NCBI RefSeq assembly: GCF_007746795.1
Contig: NZ_CP036343.1
Span: 3,461,369 to 3,525,368 of the forward strand
Direction of reading: 5' to 3'
DNA: 64,000 nt
DNA from: Gimesia algae
Lineage (GTDB): Bacteria; Planctomycetota; Planctomycetia; Planctomycetales; Planctomycetaceae
Shown here: piece by piece, positions 9,272-18,643 of the stretch
Layout: each line of letters begins with the position of its first letter
Numbering within the stretch: the stretch's first letter is position 1
Made by a program: the position numbers and the translations under genes
Notes under the pieces: generated by a model
Seen by the model: only the letters and a program-made list of their open reading frames with translations
Databases searched by the model: none
What the model was told of the DNA's origin: nothing

Positions 9272-9352
9272 AGACTGAGCATCTGCCAGCAGGGTCCCGG
9301 AATCCTCAATGCCCTGCTGACCAGAGCAACGGCCTTCGAAACAGACACTATT

Positions 9353-11614
9353 TTACAGATAGGAGAGTAGTGTCAGTTGCAGGGCTGAAGAAGTCACCTG
9401 CAGATTTGCCTGAAATGCACTCTGCCTCTGCGTGATTTCCACAATGACCTGGGTCAGATCAGTATCAAATTCGTAGGAAATTGCTTCCTGAATTTTCACT
9501 TCCTGATCTTTCAGCCGGTTATTGGATTCTTCCAGGACACTCATGCGACTGCCGATGTCTCCTCGAACCCGGTTCACGCGGGCAATTTCCGTATCCAGTA
9601 AACCGCCAATTCGTCCGATTTCCTGATCATCACCGTTTCTCAACGCATTCTCCAGACGTGAGAGCAGGCTGAGGACACCCGTTGATTCTTTCGGATTCGG
9701 TTCATCTCCCACTAAGCCCACGAGGGGGTCAGAGCCGGACTCAATCCCGTCAATTCCCAGAGAATAGGCAATCTCGTTCGCGGGAATTTCCAGGGGCCCC
9801 GTACCTGAAGCATCGTAGATGGTCAGCCCGTTTCCGGTTGTATTCAGCGTCACCTGCAGTTGAATGGGAACGAAATTTCCCTGGAGCGGCACGCTGTTAT
9901 CTGTTCCCCCCTCTGTGACTGCGAGCCCCAGTGCATCTGAGACGACATTGCTGGCGATACTCAAAGGCCCAGCGCCGGAATTATCTGTAATCTGGAAGGC
10001 ATTGGTATCCGGATCGATGCTCGCCACCAGGTTGCCCGGATCGACGGCATTGATCGAATCGAGCACATCCTGCACGGTCGCATCGCCGGCCAGACTCACA
10101 TTGACCACCGAGCCATCGCGGCGGGTAATATCCAACGTGGTTGCTCCGACGGGAACCCCCTGCCCCAGATTCAGATCTGCCAGCGGGGTCGTTCCATCAA
10201 AGTCTTCAAAATCATTGATCCGATCGATTACGTCCTGGACGGTTTTCGTGCCACTCATGTCCAGATTGATCGTGGTACCGTCGCGGCGGATGATCTGTAA
10301 CTGTTTACCGGAATCCACATCGACGCCCCGCCCGTAATTCAATTCCGAAAGCGGCGTACTGGCAGAGAACGTAGCAATTCCCAGACCGGCGGCATTCGTG
10401 CCACCATTGTTTTCACCGATCGAGAAATCCGCTCCACTGATCCGACTGGAGATCTGCAGCCCGTTTTTGGCATCATTCAAGCCAAGATTGAGATCAGGAT
10501 CGGCAGTTCGTATCAGATTAAAGACATCTTCAATCGTGGTGGCGGTAGAGAGATCAACGGTAAAGGTCTGCCCTCCATTATTAATGACCAGCCCTGTGCC
10601 CGCCGTTGTGCCGATTCCGGTACCCCCATTGAGCGAAGCCACTGTGGTCTGCAGTGTGATACCGGGATCAATGTCTCCCCCGTTCACCTGAGCCACGGCG
10701 GAACTGGCAATTCCCAGATCTGTCGCCAGTGTGGAACCGGTTACATTGGAGACAGCGATAGTACCGGCGGAGGGAGTGAGCCTCAAACCATTTTCACTGG
10801 CAGGGTCGATATCCACAGTCAGAGTGAGCGGCCCACCGGCAAAGGCATTTTCCAGAACCGTTTTCAGATCCTGGATCGTTTCTACACCGGAGAGATTCAC
10901 GGTCTGGGTTTGTGGAGTCCCGTTATCCAGAGTTACCGAGATCGACCCGAGTTTCACGCCACGTCCGCCGTTCAAGTCAGAAACCCGGGTCTGCAGTGCT
11001 AACGCGGGGTTGATGTCGCCCCCAAATTCCGGAGAGCTGGCAGCAAAGGCTGAGATGCCGTCAAAGTTATTGGGAAGCAACGTCTGGGTATTGATGTAAG
11101 ACTGGATCTGGTGATCATCTCCATGGTAGACCACCAGACCGTTTGCGCCTTCTTCAAAAGGAGCGACATTGGTCTGACTTCCGGAAAAAAGATACTGCCC
11201 GCGAAAGGAAGTATTACCGGCGTTGATCACCTGCGTTCGCAGGGAGGCAATCTGATCAGCCAGCGCCACACGTTCGGCGTCGGAAGAAGTCGATCCCACG
11301 CCTGATAGCGAAATGGCTTTCGCAGAATTCAGCGCATCACCGACACTGGTCAACGAATTCTCACTCATCGCCAGCATGCTCAGGCTCGTGTTGATATTGG
11401 ACTGATACTGCTGCTGCCGTTCGAAAGTCGACTGCAGGATAATAGTCCTGAGTGCGGCTCCGGGAGATTCACTGGCCAGTGAAAACTGCTGTCCGGTAGA
11501 GACCTGCTGTTGAAGTTTCGCCAGTTCCAGCGCATTGTCATTCAGGGAGACTTTCAACCGCTCTGACAACATACTTGAAGGCAGGCGACCTGGTAATATG
11601 GGACCAATCGTCAT
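9353..11614 (-). CDS. flgL: Flagellar hook-filament junction protein FlgL, oversized
   Basis: Forms the junction between hook (via FlgK) and filament. The N-terminal coil (residues about 1-150: MLSERLKVSLNDNALELAKLQQQVSTGQ) and the C-terminal coil (about 650-753) resemble flagellin/FlgL. At 753 aa it is more than twice the length of enterobacterial FlgL (about 317). The extra centre holds four related beta-rich units of about 80-110 residues, each opening with LNGGRGV-like text (LNGGRGVKLG, LNGGTGIGTT, LNYGRGVDVD, LNLGQGVPVG) followed by T-IQDL/T-VQDV. These resemble the flagellin hook IN motif (PF07196) and are predicted to be surface-exposed. It is the last gene of the operon, 62 nt after flgK. 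Confidence 0.93.
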   Translation of the reverse strand: MTIGPILPGRLPSSMLSERLKVSLNDNALELAKLQQQVSTGQQFSLASESPGAALRTIILQSTFERQQQYQSNINTSLSMLAMSENSLTSVGDALNSAKAISLSGVGSTSSDAERVALADQIASLRTQVINAGNTSFRGQYLFSGSQTNVAPFEEGANGLVVYHGDDHQIQSYINTQTLLPNNFDGISAFAASSPEFGGDINPALALQTRVSDLNGGRGVKLGSISVTLDNGTPQTQTVNLSGVETIQDLKTVLENAFAGGPLTLTVDIDPASENGLRLTPSAGTIAVSNVTGSTLATDLGIASSAVAQVNGGDIDPGITLQTTVASLNGGTGIGTTAGTGLVINNGGQTFTVDLSTATTIEDVFNLIRTADPDLNLGLNDAKNGLQISSRISGADFSIGENNGGTNAAGLGIATFSASTPLSELNYGRGVDVDSGKQLQIIRRDGTTINLDMSGTKTVQDVIDRINDFEDFDGTTPLADLNLGQGVPVGATTLDITRRDGSVVNVSLAGDATVQDVLDSINAVDPGNLVASIDPDTNAFQITDNSGAGPLSIASNVVSDALGLAVTEGGTDNSVPLQGNFVPIQLQVTLNTTGNGLTIYDASGTGPLEIPANEIAYSLGIDGIESGSDPLVGLVGDEPNPKESTGVLSLLSRLENALRNGDDQEIGRIGGLLDTEIARVNRVRGDIGSRMSVLEESNNRLKDQEVKIQEAISYEFDTDLTQVIVEITQRQSAFQANLQVTSSALQLTLLSYL

Positions 11615-11676
11615 GACACATCACACCGAAAAACAGGAAATAGAAACAGACCAGTTGAGTTCAAGAAATAAGGCCT

Positions 11677-13377
11677 TCAGATGTTAAGTAAAATCGTAAA
11701 TAATTCGTCAATCGTACTGACCAGTCGGGCTGCCGACTGAAATGCTCTCTGGTACGTCAGCACGTTGATGGTTTCTTCATCAATACTCACGCCGGAAAAC
11801 TGCTCCCGCTGATTGAGTAGCGAATCCCGAAACGTCTGGGCCCCTTCTGCGAGTGCTTCTTCTGAGGCGGAAGACTGTGCCAGATTGGCGACGATTTTCT
11901 CGTAATAGTTGTCAATGCTGATGCCTCCCAGTGACTCGACAGGATTTTCAGAGAACGCCGCCAGCAAGATGGCATTGCTGCCATCCGATGGACCTCCCCC
12001 CTGACCGGTCGCTAGAAACTGCTGATTCTGACTGACAACGGAGTTGACGGCTATATCGCTGGAATCACCGCCGGTAAATAAGGTATTGATACCGACTGCG
12101 GCCAGAGCCCCACTGGTATCATTCGAGAATTTGAATTCGTAATCGGAATCGGCGCTGATCGACAGTCGCCCGTCAGTAGAAACACTGGAATTAAGATTAG
12201 CAACGCTATTGATGGAGGAGGACAGGCTGTCGAGAGTCGTATCAGCGCCGATGCCATCCAGGTCCACGTTAATGGTGACGGTATTGGTTACCCCGGTCGA
12301 CTTATTCGTGACTTTCATCTGAAAACTGCCATGATTCGCCTGGAAGGGTAAACCGGAAAGTTCCGAATTCAGCGTTGCCGTTGAATCCAGTGCCCGCGAA
12401 GCAGAAGTCAGCTGTTCGAAGCCCGCAGTTCCCTCACCCGAAGCATGGATCTTGTTGAATTCAAAAATCAGATTCGATGCATACGTATCGAGTTGATCAA
12501 CGAAGCCTCCCAGGATGTCATCGCGTCCTTCAATGATTCCTTTGAGTTCGCCTCCCGTTCGAGAAATATTACTCTGCGTCTGGGTAAGCAGCACTTCGTG
12601 TACAACGACGCCGCGGTCTGTATCTGTATCTAACTGCAGTTTCTGCGAGGTACCCGCCAGAATGAGGTAATCGGAACCGGTAAAGACATCAATGGCACCG
12701 TCCGTGCGTTCGTTATAGCGGATCGGTATCAGTTCCGACAGCCGATTCAATGCTTCATAACGCTGTGTACGCAGTGCCCCGGCATCGCTTTGCAGTAATC
12801 CCGATGCTTCCAGCTTGGATATCTTGGGATTCAGATTGACGATTTTATCAATCAGTTCATTGGCTTCTGTTACCAGATTTTCCACATTCACTGACTGAAC
12901 TTCGCGCAAACCGTTGAGTCTTAGACGGAGCGAACTGATATCGGCAGCAAATTTTTCTGCCTCGTTGATGACGAATTCCCGATCTGGAATGGAATTGGGT
13001 TGATTGACGACATTATTAATGGTTGACAGAAAATCATTCAGCCCCGTAGAGAGATCCCCGCCAGATAATTCCCGCAACTCGTTTTCCAGTTGCTTGAAGA
13101 TCGTATTGCGTTCATCAATGGAAGCAAAGTCGGTATTCGCAGAATGGATTCGCGTCTCGAGGAACAGATCGATCTGCTGCTGGATCCCTGAGATTTCCAC
13201 ACCGGTGCCGGTAATCAGCGCGCCTTGTCGATAGGGGGCTGACGGATTAAGTACCAGTTCTTCACGGATATAACCGGGAGTACCCGCATTGGAAATATTC
13301 TGGCCGGCGACCTGGATCCCGGTCCCGAAAATTTCCAGTGACTGCTTGGCCATTGATAGGGTAGCGTTAAGTCCCAT
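11677..13377 (-). CDS. flgK: Flagellar hook-associated protein 1 FlgK
   Basis: First hook-filament junction protein, secreted through the flagellar type III apparatus without a cleaved signal. The N-terminus (LSMAKQSLEIFGTGIQVAGQNISNAGTPGYIREEL) is the rod/hook family signature. The C-terminus (SGVSIDEETINVLTYQRAFQSAARLVSTIDELFTILL) is the FlgK/FlgG C-terminal motif. The central part (about residues 200-480) is variable. The length of 566 aa is normal for FlgK. It lies between the FlgN-like chaperone gene and flgL, the order expected for the export chaperone and its clients. Confidence 0.95.
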   Translation of the reverse strand: MGLNATLSMAKQSLEIFGTGIQVAGQNISNAGTPGYIREELVLNPSAPYRQGALITGTGVEISGIQQQIDLFLETRIHSANTDFASIDERNTIFKQLENELRELSGGDLSTGLNDFLSTINNVVNQPNSIPDREFVINEAEKFAADISSLRLRLNGLREVQSVNVENLVTEANELIDKIVNLNPKISKLEASGLLQSDAGALRTQRYEALNRLSELIPIRYNERTDGAIDVFTGSDYLILAGTSQKLQLDTDTDRGVVVHEVLLTQTQSNISRTGGELKGIIEGRDDILGGFVDQLDTYASNLIFEFNKIHASGEGTAGFEQLTSASRALDSTATLNSELSGLPFQANHGSFQMKVTNKSTGVTNTVTINVDLDGIGADTTLDSLSSSINSVANLNSSVSTDGRLSISADSDYEFKFSNDTSGALAAVGINTLFTGGDSSDIAVNSVVSQNQQFLATGQGGGPSDGSNAILLAAFSENPVESLGGISIDNYYEKIVANLAQSSASEEALAEGAQTFRDSLLNQREQFSGVSIDEETINVLTYQRAFQSAARLVSTIDELFTILLNI

Positions 13378-13446
13378 GACGGTTTTTCCGTAGTAAATGA
13401 CGTGTTTTCAACACAACAGACGACTCGTATGTCTTACAGTCAAACA

Positions 13447-13968
13447 TTAAGCCGATGCGTCAAAAATCACCCCCCCTGTACTACTTTCATTTTGACCACG
13501 TGAATAGGTAGGTACTTTCTGGCCGGCGTGTGCAATCAGTTCCAGTACCTGTGAGTAATGTTGATAAGAGCGTGTGGACACAATCCACTGGACCCAGGTC
13601 TCATGTCGCAGCTTTTTGGAACGCTGCTGTGCTGCTTCAATTTTCTGAAAGAGAGGCTCCGCTTCAGGAACGTCCAGTTTCAGCAACAGTGCATGCAGTG
13701 AGTCGGCTGGCAGCCCCTGCTGTGCGGCGGCCTGCAGTAACTGCTGTCGTCTGAGCAAAACAAACTGCAGATCACGTGTGAGTTCCGCTTCAACGGCGCC
13801 GCATTCATCAATGAGTTTGACATCGATCTGCCTGAGCGCCTGAGATTTCTTCTGATACAGTTCCAGCAACTGGTTTTGCACCGGTTCCAGATCACGCAGG
13901 ATCCCTGACAACTGGCTGAGTAACTGCCGATGCTGCGTCTGTGCAGACGCACTTTGTGCTTCATGCAT
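13447..13968 (-). CDS. FlgN-like flagellar export chaperone
   Basis: A 173-residue, mostly alpha-helical protein rich in Gln, Leu and Ala. Long amphipathic helices span about residues 8-85 (LLSQLSGILRDLEPVQNQLL) and 90-150. This pattern and the place directly upstream of flgK and flgL, the known FlgN clients, fit the FlgN family (PF05130). The sequence itself is too diverged for certainty by eye. It would act in the cytoplasm, keeping FlgK and FlgL export-competent. The start has GGGGG upstream. The C-terminal tail (from about 150) looks disordered. Confidence 0.65.
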   Translation of the reverse strand: MHEAQSASAQTQHRQLLSQLSGILRDLEPVQNQLLELYQKKSQALRQIDVKLIDECGAVEAELTRDLQFVLLRRQQLLQAAAQQGLPADSLHALLLKLDVPEAEPLFQKIEAAQQRSKKLRHETWVQWIVSTRSYQHYSQVLELIAHAGQKVPTYSRGQNESSTGGVIFDASA

Positions 13969-14106
13969 AGGAGCCCCCTTTCTCCCGTTTTACATAGTCC
14001 GCCCTGTGAGCGGAGAAAATCGCCTATCGTTATAATCGGCATAATCGATCCAGGTCTCGCGTCTGTTTTAACCAGAATCTTTTCTGCCGACTTAACATGA
14101 TGACTT

Positions 14107-14481
14107 TTAAGGCGTTATGCCTGCAGCGGCATCAATCGAATCCAGCGAACTGGCATTCAGCTGTCGTGAAAACGAGGAAAACAGCGCATCAGAGAAGCTG
14201 CCGCCTTCATTTTTCGCCATGTCTGTTGAGATCTGCTGGTCGAGTTGCGACTGAAACATTTCTTCCGCCTGACCACCATGAAAATAGGCGGGCTTGCCTT
14301 GTGCAGACCGCATCGCTTTAAACATCTGCTGGTAAAATGTCCCTGCGACGAACTCCTGGAACTTTTCTTTCAGTTCCGATGCGTCCTGGCCAGGTTGATT
14401 TAATTCCGCAGGAGCGCCGCTCACATTGGAGAGCAGCGAGGTCTGGTTCATCGAAGGTTGAATGGCGGAGAGAGAGGTCAT
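14107..14481 (-). CDS. flgJ: FlgJ-type rod-binding protein, single domain
   Basis: Corresponds to the N-terminal rod-scaffold domain of FlgJ: KEKFQEFVAGTFYQQMFKAMR, then FHGGQAEEMFQSQLDQQISTDMA, the Rod-binding (PF10135) signature. The C-terminal muramidase domain of enterobacterial FlgJ is absent, as in many other phyla, so peptidoglycan opening must be done by another protein. I chose the ATG at 14481 (124 aa), which has AGGGA nine bases upstream. An upstream in-frame TTG at 14526 lacks a clear site. It lies 51 nt after the flgI stop. Confidence 0.85.
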   Translation of the reverse strand: MTSLSAIQPSMNQTSLLSNVSGAPAELNQPGQDASELKEKFQEFVAGTFYQQMFKAMRSAQGKPAYFHGGQAEEMFQSQLDQQISTDMAKNEGGSFSDALFSSFSRQLNASSLDSIDAAAGITP

Positions 14482-14532
14482 CACTGTTAATCCCTGAAAG
14501 TGATTTTGAAATGGAACCGGCGTCAACTTAGA

Positions 14533-15618
14533 TCAATGCTCATCATACTCAGCGTGCAGCTTTCCAGAGCGGTGCAACTCCCGGATGATGCTGATGACAT
14601 CTTCCGTCGGTACACGCAGCTGGTTCAAAGCCTCCACCAGCTGCTGCAGTCGTTGCGTGCTCTGTTGTCCCTGCTCACCCGTGATAGGCACAAAGCCTCC
14701 CGGTAGTCCCCCCTCTGCAGGATTTCCGACACCTACAGTTAAATTCTTATGTGAAATCACCACCGGGCTGATTTCCACTTCGCCCGTGACAACCACCGTT
14801 TGTGATTTTGGATTGACGACCACCCGTGCCTGCTGATGCGGGCGATCAATGCCCACTTCCATCACGGCAGCCACAAATTCGACCGGCGATTCCATATACT
14901 GTTTGGGAATACGGATAAACACCCGGCCGGGTCCCTGTGCAATCGCCAACTGCCGATTGCCGGCTTCGAAACTGAATTCCGAGTTAATCACGCGTGCCAC
15001 TTCACTGGCAGTATGAAAACCAGCATGATGCCGGTCGACCAGCAGTGTAATGGAACGTGTTCGGCGGTCGATGAACGGGAGATCGAAGTCCCGTTCCATG
15101 ACCAGGCCGTTAATAATTTTTCCTGTCGCCTGCGAAAGATCGTCTTCCAGGATAATTCCACCTGAGCAGAGACCGGCGCCGATCCCGTTTCCGATTTCCG
15201 GAGTGGCCACTGGCGCGACGAGCAGGCGTCCGCCTCGCAGACTTTTGGCACCCAGCATGGAACTGACATAGCAATCCAGCTTCTGCCCTTTGCGGATCCC
15301 GCTGGCTGGAATGGTTGCTTCAATCATGACCAGCGCCACATTGTTGGCTGCGGACAGATCTGCCAGATCGACCACCGGGTTATTCAAATGTTTAAGAGCT
15401 GCTGCCAGGCTGCGAATGGTCGGCAGGTTTTTGCCGCCATCACCCGTGCCATCCAGACCGACGACCAGCCCCATGCCCGTCAGTTTGATTTCTTTCATAC
15501 CATATACGCTGCAGATATTTTCCACGCGTGTCCGCGCCTGCAGTTCAGAAACCGAACACGGGAGACAGACGAGGAGTATCATCAGGCTTAAAACAGGTTT
15601 GAACAATCGGGCTGGCAT
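14533..15618 (-). CDS. flgI: Flagellar P-ring protein FlgI
   Basis: Structural subunit of the periplasmic P-ring around the flagellar rod. From the ATG at 15618 the protein has 361 residues, close to the usual 350-370, and begins with a signal peptide (ARLFKPVLSLMILLVCLPCS). The open frame extends to 15696, but that would overlap flgH and put charged residues before the signal. GGGAA precedes the chosen ATG. Conserved segments are GMGLVVGLDGTGDG near residue 50, VVSSMLGAKSLRGGRLL-like CYVSSMLGAKSLRGG near 105, and VVVTGEVEISPVVISHKNL near 275. Located between flgH and flgJ. Confidence 0.95.
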   Translation of the reverse strand: MPARLFKPVLSLMILLVCLPCSVSELQARTRVENICSVYGMKEIKLTGMGLVVGLDGTGDGGKNLPTIRSLAAALKHLNNPVVDLADLSAANNVALVMIEATIPASGIRKGQKLDCYVSSMLGAKSLRGGRLLVAPVATPEIGNGIGAGLCSGGIILEDDLSQATGKIINGLVMERDFDLPFIDRRTRSITLLVDRHHAGFHTASEVARVINSEFSFEAGNRQLAIAQGPGRVFIRIPKQYMESPVEFVAAVMEVGIDRPHQQARVVVNPKSQTVVVTGEVEISPVVISHKNLTVGVGNPAEGGLPGGFVPITGEQGQQSTQRLQQLVEALNQLRVPTEDVISIIRELHRSGKLHAEYDEH

Positions 15619-15656
15619 AGTAATTTCCCGTCGCAGTTCAGCAAATAGAAATGGAA

Positions 15657-16577
15657 TTAAAAAGGAAAGAACCAGTCGTACAACACCACCCCCCATGGTC
15701 GTTTGGTACTCTGATACACTTTACCTCTCTGGTGTTTGACAATATCCAGATTGGCAATATTTTCACTTAACGCCGTGTTATCACGGTTAACATCTTTACT
15801 GCGAATTTCACCCGTCAGGCGATACTCCCAGACATCATGATTCGTGCGGATACTTTTTCGGGCTTCCAGAATCAGGTTTCCATTCGGTCGGATATCTACC
15901 ACGATGGCAGCGATCCGATACTGGATGCCTTCACGGTCCGCTAACTGACCGGTACTCTGCAGACGCCCCTGCAACTGGGTATCAATTTTAGGGCTGTTCA
16001 AAGCCGCCGGTGCCAGATTCCCTGCAGAATCGATCCGCATGAACTCTTTCAGTTCGGCTTTCAGTGTTTCGGTTCGATTCCGGTTAAATCGGGAATCAAC
16101 GGTCACGCTGGACTTTTCATCCACCATAATCGTAATGATGTCATGGACCTTCACCACGATCGGTTCCGGTGCCGGCACATAGATCAGTGAATAATCTCTG
16201 ATCAGTGGTGGCTTGGGAGAATCTGAATAAAGGTCTCCCTGACCAAATGTGTTTGCCAGAGACGATGTCATCTGCAGCGCTTCGGTCTGAAAGCCGAATT
16301 CGTTGATTTGCGCTGACGCCAGACGGGGAACGCGTCGCTCTCTTTTTTCCGCAGGCTCCTGTGCCTGCGTGGTTGTTTCTTCTGCGGAAGTACCCTGGGA
16401 GGATCGTATTGCAGTGCTCGAATTGGCCTGCGCGGTTCCCTGCACTGTGGGTTCCTGCGCCTGCACAACAGACGAACAAAACAATACGATACTTCCCAGG
16501 GAAATCGCCTCCCGTAACACTGCCAGCAGCTTCGTGCGCTGACAGATTCGCTCACTGTTTCGTGTTATTTTTTTCAT
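15657..16577 (-). CDS. flgH: Flagellar L-ring protein FlgH
   Basis: Outer-membrane ring subunit around the flagellar rod. The core from about residue 110 carries DLYSDSPKPPLIRDYSLIY, HDIITIMVDEKSSVTVDSR and the C-terminal LTGEIRSKDVNRDNTALSENIAN, typical of FlgH (PF02107). The first about 105 residues are longer than in proteobacteria: a signal-like segment (AISLGSIVLFCSSVVQA) and a Thr/Gln-rich stretch. A canonical lipobox is not evident, unlike enterobacterial FlgH, so membrane anchoring may differ. Its ATG overlaps the flgA stop (ATGA), indicating translational coupling. Confidence 0.93.
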   Translation of the reverse strand: MKKITRNSERICQRTKLLAVLREAISLGSIVLFCSSVVQAQEPTVQGTAQANSSTAIRSSQGTSAEETTTQAQEPAEKRERRVPRLASAQINEFGFQTEALQMTSSLANTFGQGDLYSDSPKPPLIRDYSLIYVPAPEPIVVKVHDIITIMVDEKSSVTVDSRFNRNRTETLKAELKEFMRIDSAGNLAPAALNSPKIDTQLQGRLQSTGQLADREGIQYRIAAIVVDIRPNGNLILEARKSIRTNHDVWEYRLTGEIRSKDVNRDNTALSENIANLDIVKHQRGKVYQSTKRPWGVVLYDWFFPF

Positions 16578-17728
16578 TTTCGAATTCCCCCTCTTCGAAT
16601 CGCATACCCGCCCGCATTTTGAATGTTCCCGGACGGAACATTGCCGACAGCCGCTTCAGAGGAACCGGAAATAAATTGAATCCCGTTCTGTGGCTGAACT
16701 TCATTCGTCGGTCGGTAATTCACTTCGGCCTGGTTATAGCCGGTCACGGTTGCCATCAGCCGGTCCCGGCCTTCCAGCGCGATCAGCGTGATCGGATCAC
16801 CCATTCCTCCTGTGCCCTGGGCCCGCATTTCACGACGAACTGAAATACCGCCACGTCGGGCATAAACAGTCACAATCGCACCGTCGCGGATCAGAGGCAC
16901 TTCTATTAAATCCTGACTTCGCATCACATGGGACTGATACACGGTCCGCGTCAATTCTCTGCCGATCACCAGGCGGGGATCAGTAATCCCGGTCTGACTT
17001 TTCTCCGGTCGCATCCAGACCAGATCATCAGCGCGAACGACGGTGCCTTTGTTTAATGTGTATTTGGCTGCCAGGATCTCAGGGATCCGTTTGAGTTGGC
17101 AGATAATGCGCATTTCGTGAACCTGACCTTGTGCATCCAGCAGCTTCATACCGACAGCCTGCTCTGTTTCCAGTAGCTGATCCAGTCCGGCAAAGCGAAA
17201 CATGTCTGCACGGTTATCGAGTACCTGCCGCACATTATCGCGTGGCAGACGGACTGTGAGAGAAAACTGTTTCGAGTCAGGGTAACTGCTTCTGATCCAG
17301 TCAGTCATTGCCTGCTGAATTTTCTGTTCTGCCTGTTCCTGATCCTGCTGCGTGGTCACCGCCTGTGGTCGCGCTGATTCCTGCTCTACTTTCTGTGTAC
17401 TGACGCGAACCTGACTGCGGCCCGTCAGTTCCAGTTGGCTTAAATCCACACCCAGCGCCTGTAATCGTCCCCGGATCTGTGAAATGGTAATGACCTGAGT
17501 CCGCCCCTGCGGAGGAGCCGGCTGCAGGACCATGGCCTGCATGCGTGTGACCTGTTCCGGATCGGCATGCAGCACATCGGCGATATCGCCCAGGCGCACG
17601 ACGGACGTATTCACCTCTGCGGTCGCTTTCAGACGCAGAATTTCCGCATGCAGACTATCTGTACTGTAGAGATTACAGCAGACCAGCATTGAGAAACTCA
17701 AGAACGATTTAATCCAGAAACGAAGCAT
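16574..17728 (-). CDS. flgA: Flagellar P-ring assembly chaperone FlgA
   Basis: Periplasmic chaperone for assembly of FlgI. It has an N-terminal signal peptide (WIKSFLSFSMLVCCNLYS), a segment with RLGDIADVLHADPEQV near residue 45, and a C-terminal SAF-type domain (about 215-345: LAAKYTLNKGTVVRADDLVW, GRELTRTVYQSHVMRSQDLIEVPLIRDG in parts). At 384 aa it is considerably longer than E. coli FlgA (219 aa), with extra sequence before the SAF domain and a Gly/Asn-rich tail. Its position between flgG and flgH supports the call. It overlaps flgH by 4 nt. Confidence 0.88.
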   Translation of the reverse strand: MLRFWIKSFLSFSMLVCCNLYSTDSLHAEILRLKATAEVNTSVVRLGDIADVLHADPEQVTRMQAMVLQPAPPQGRTQVITISQIRGRLQALGVDLSQLELTGRSQVRVSTQKVEQESARPQAVTTQQDQEQAEQKIQQAMTDWIRSSYPDSKQFSLTVRLPRDNVRQVLDNRADMFRFAGLDQLLETEQAVGMKLLDAQGQVHEMRIICQLKRIPEILAAKYTLNKGTVVRADDLVWMRPEKSQTGITDPRLVIGRELTRTVYQSHVMRSQDLIEVPLIRDGAIVTVYARRGGISVRREMRAQGTGGMGDPITLIALEGRDRLMATVTGYNQAEVNYRPTNEVQPQNGIQFISGSSEAAVGNVPSGNIQNAGGYAIRRGGIRK

Positions 17729-17773
17729 GTCAGATCGACTTTGTGTAGTAAAACAGGTTATTTCATAGATGAA

Positions 17774-18574
17774 TTAGAAACGACGCAGGTTGGCAACGGT
17801 CTGCAGGGTCTGGTCGGCGGCCTGCACGACCTGGCTGTTGAGTTCAAAGTTACGCTGCGTTTTAATCAGCTCGACCAGTTCCCGAACCGGTTCCACATTG
17901 GACTGTTCCAGAAATCCCTGTCGCAGCTGACCGCGGCCTTCTGTTCCCGGATCACCAAACTGGGAAGGACCGGAACCGGTGGTTTCCAAAAACAGGTTAT
18001 CTCCCTGACGTAGCAGCCCCTGATTATTGATGAAACGGGCGATCTGAAGATTGCCGGCGGTCTGAATCTGGGTCGATCCCTGCTGCTGATAACTGACAAC
18101 GCCATCACCGGAGATGGTAACATTGATCGCATCCTGGGGAATCGAAATCGTCGGCTGGAGCTGGTAACCTTTATCAGCGGATGCCATCACCAGGTTTCCA
18201 TTCGCATTCAATGAGAAGTTACCGGCCCGGGTATAGAGATCCTGGGTCCCATCATTGACGCGGAAAAATCCATCGCCGACGATCGCCAGATCATAAGTTC
18301 CATTGGAAGGTAAAATCGAACCCTGTTCAAAATCACCTTCGGTACTCTGGACCCGGGTACCAATACCAAGGGCAATTCCTGTGGGAGTGATATTTCCCTG
18401 ATTGTCCTGCACGCCAGGCAGCTTGAAATTTTCGTAGAAAATGTCTTCAAAATTGGCCCGGCTCTGCTTGTACGCAGTGGTACTGGAGTTCGCCAGGTTG
18501 TTGGCAATGATATCGAGATTAAAGCTGTTCGCAGCCATTCCCGAAGCGCTGGAATACAGGGCTCTTACTGCCAT
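17774..18574 (-). CDS. flgG: Flagellar distal rod protein FlgG
   Basis: Forms the distal rod of the flagellum. The N-terminus (ALYSSASGMAANSFNLDIIANNLANSSTTAYKQ) and C-terminus (QSNVEPVRELVELIKTQRNFELNSQVVQAADQTLQTVANLRR in parts) are the FlgG signatures. The length of 266 aa is close to the usual 260. It has no cleaved signal peptide, as expected for type III export. It lies 69 nt downstream of the FlgF-like gene and 45 nt upstream of flgA. Confidence 0.96.
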   Translation of the reverse strand: MAVRALYSSASGMAANSFNLDIIANNLANSSTTAYKQSRANFEDIFYENFKLPGVQDNQGNITPTGIALGIGTRVQSTEGDFEQGSILPSNGTYDLAIVGDGFFRVNDGTQDLYTRAGNFSLNANGNLVMASADKGYQLQPTISIPQDAINVTISGDGVVSYQQQGSTQIQTAGNLQIARFINNQGLLRQGDNLFLETTGSGPSQFGDPGTEGRGQLRQGFLEQSNVEPVRELVELIKTQRNFELNSQVVQAADQTLQTVANLRRF

Positions 18575-18643
18575 TGGTAGTCTCCTTACTCCCCTAACCT
18601 GTTTTAAGAATGAAAGCAGGTTACCATCTAAAAAATTGTTTGC

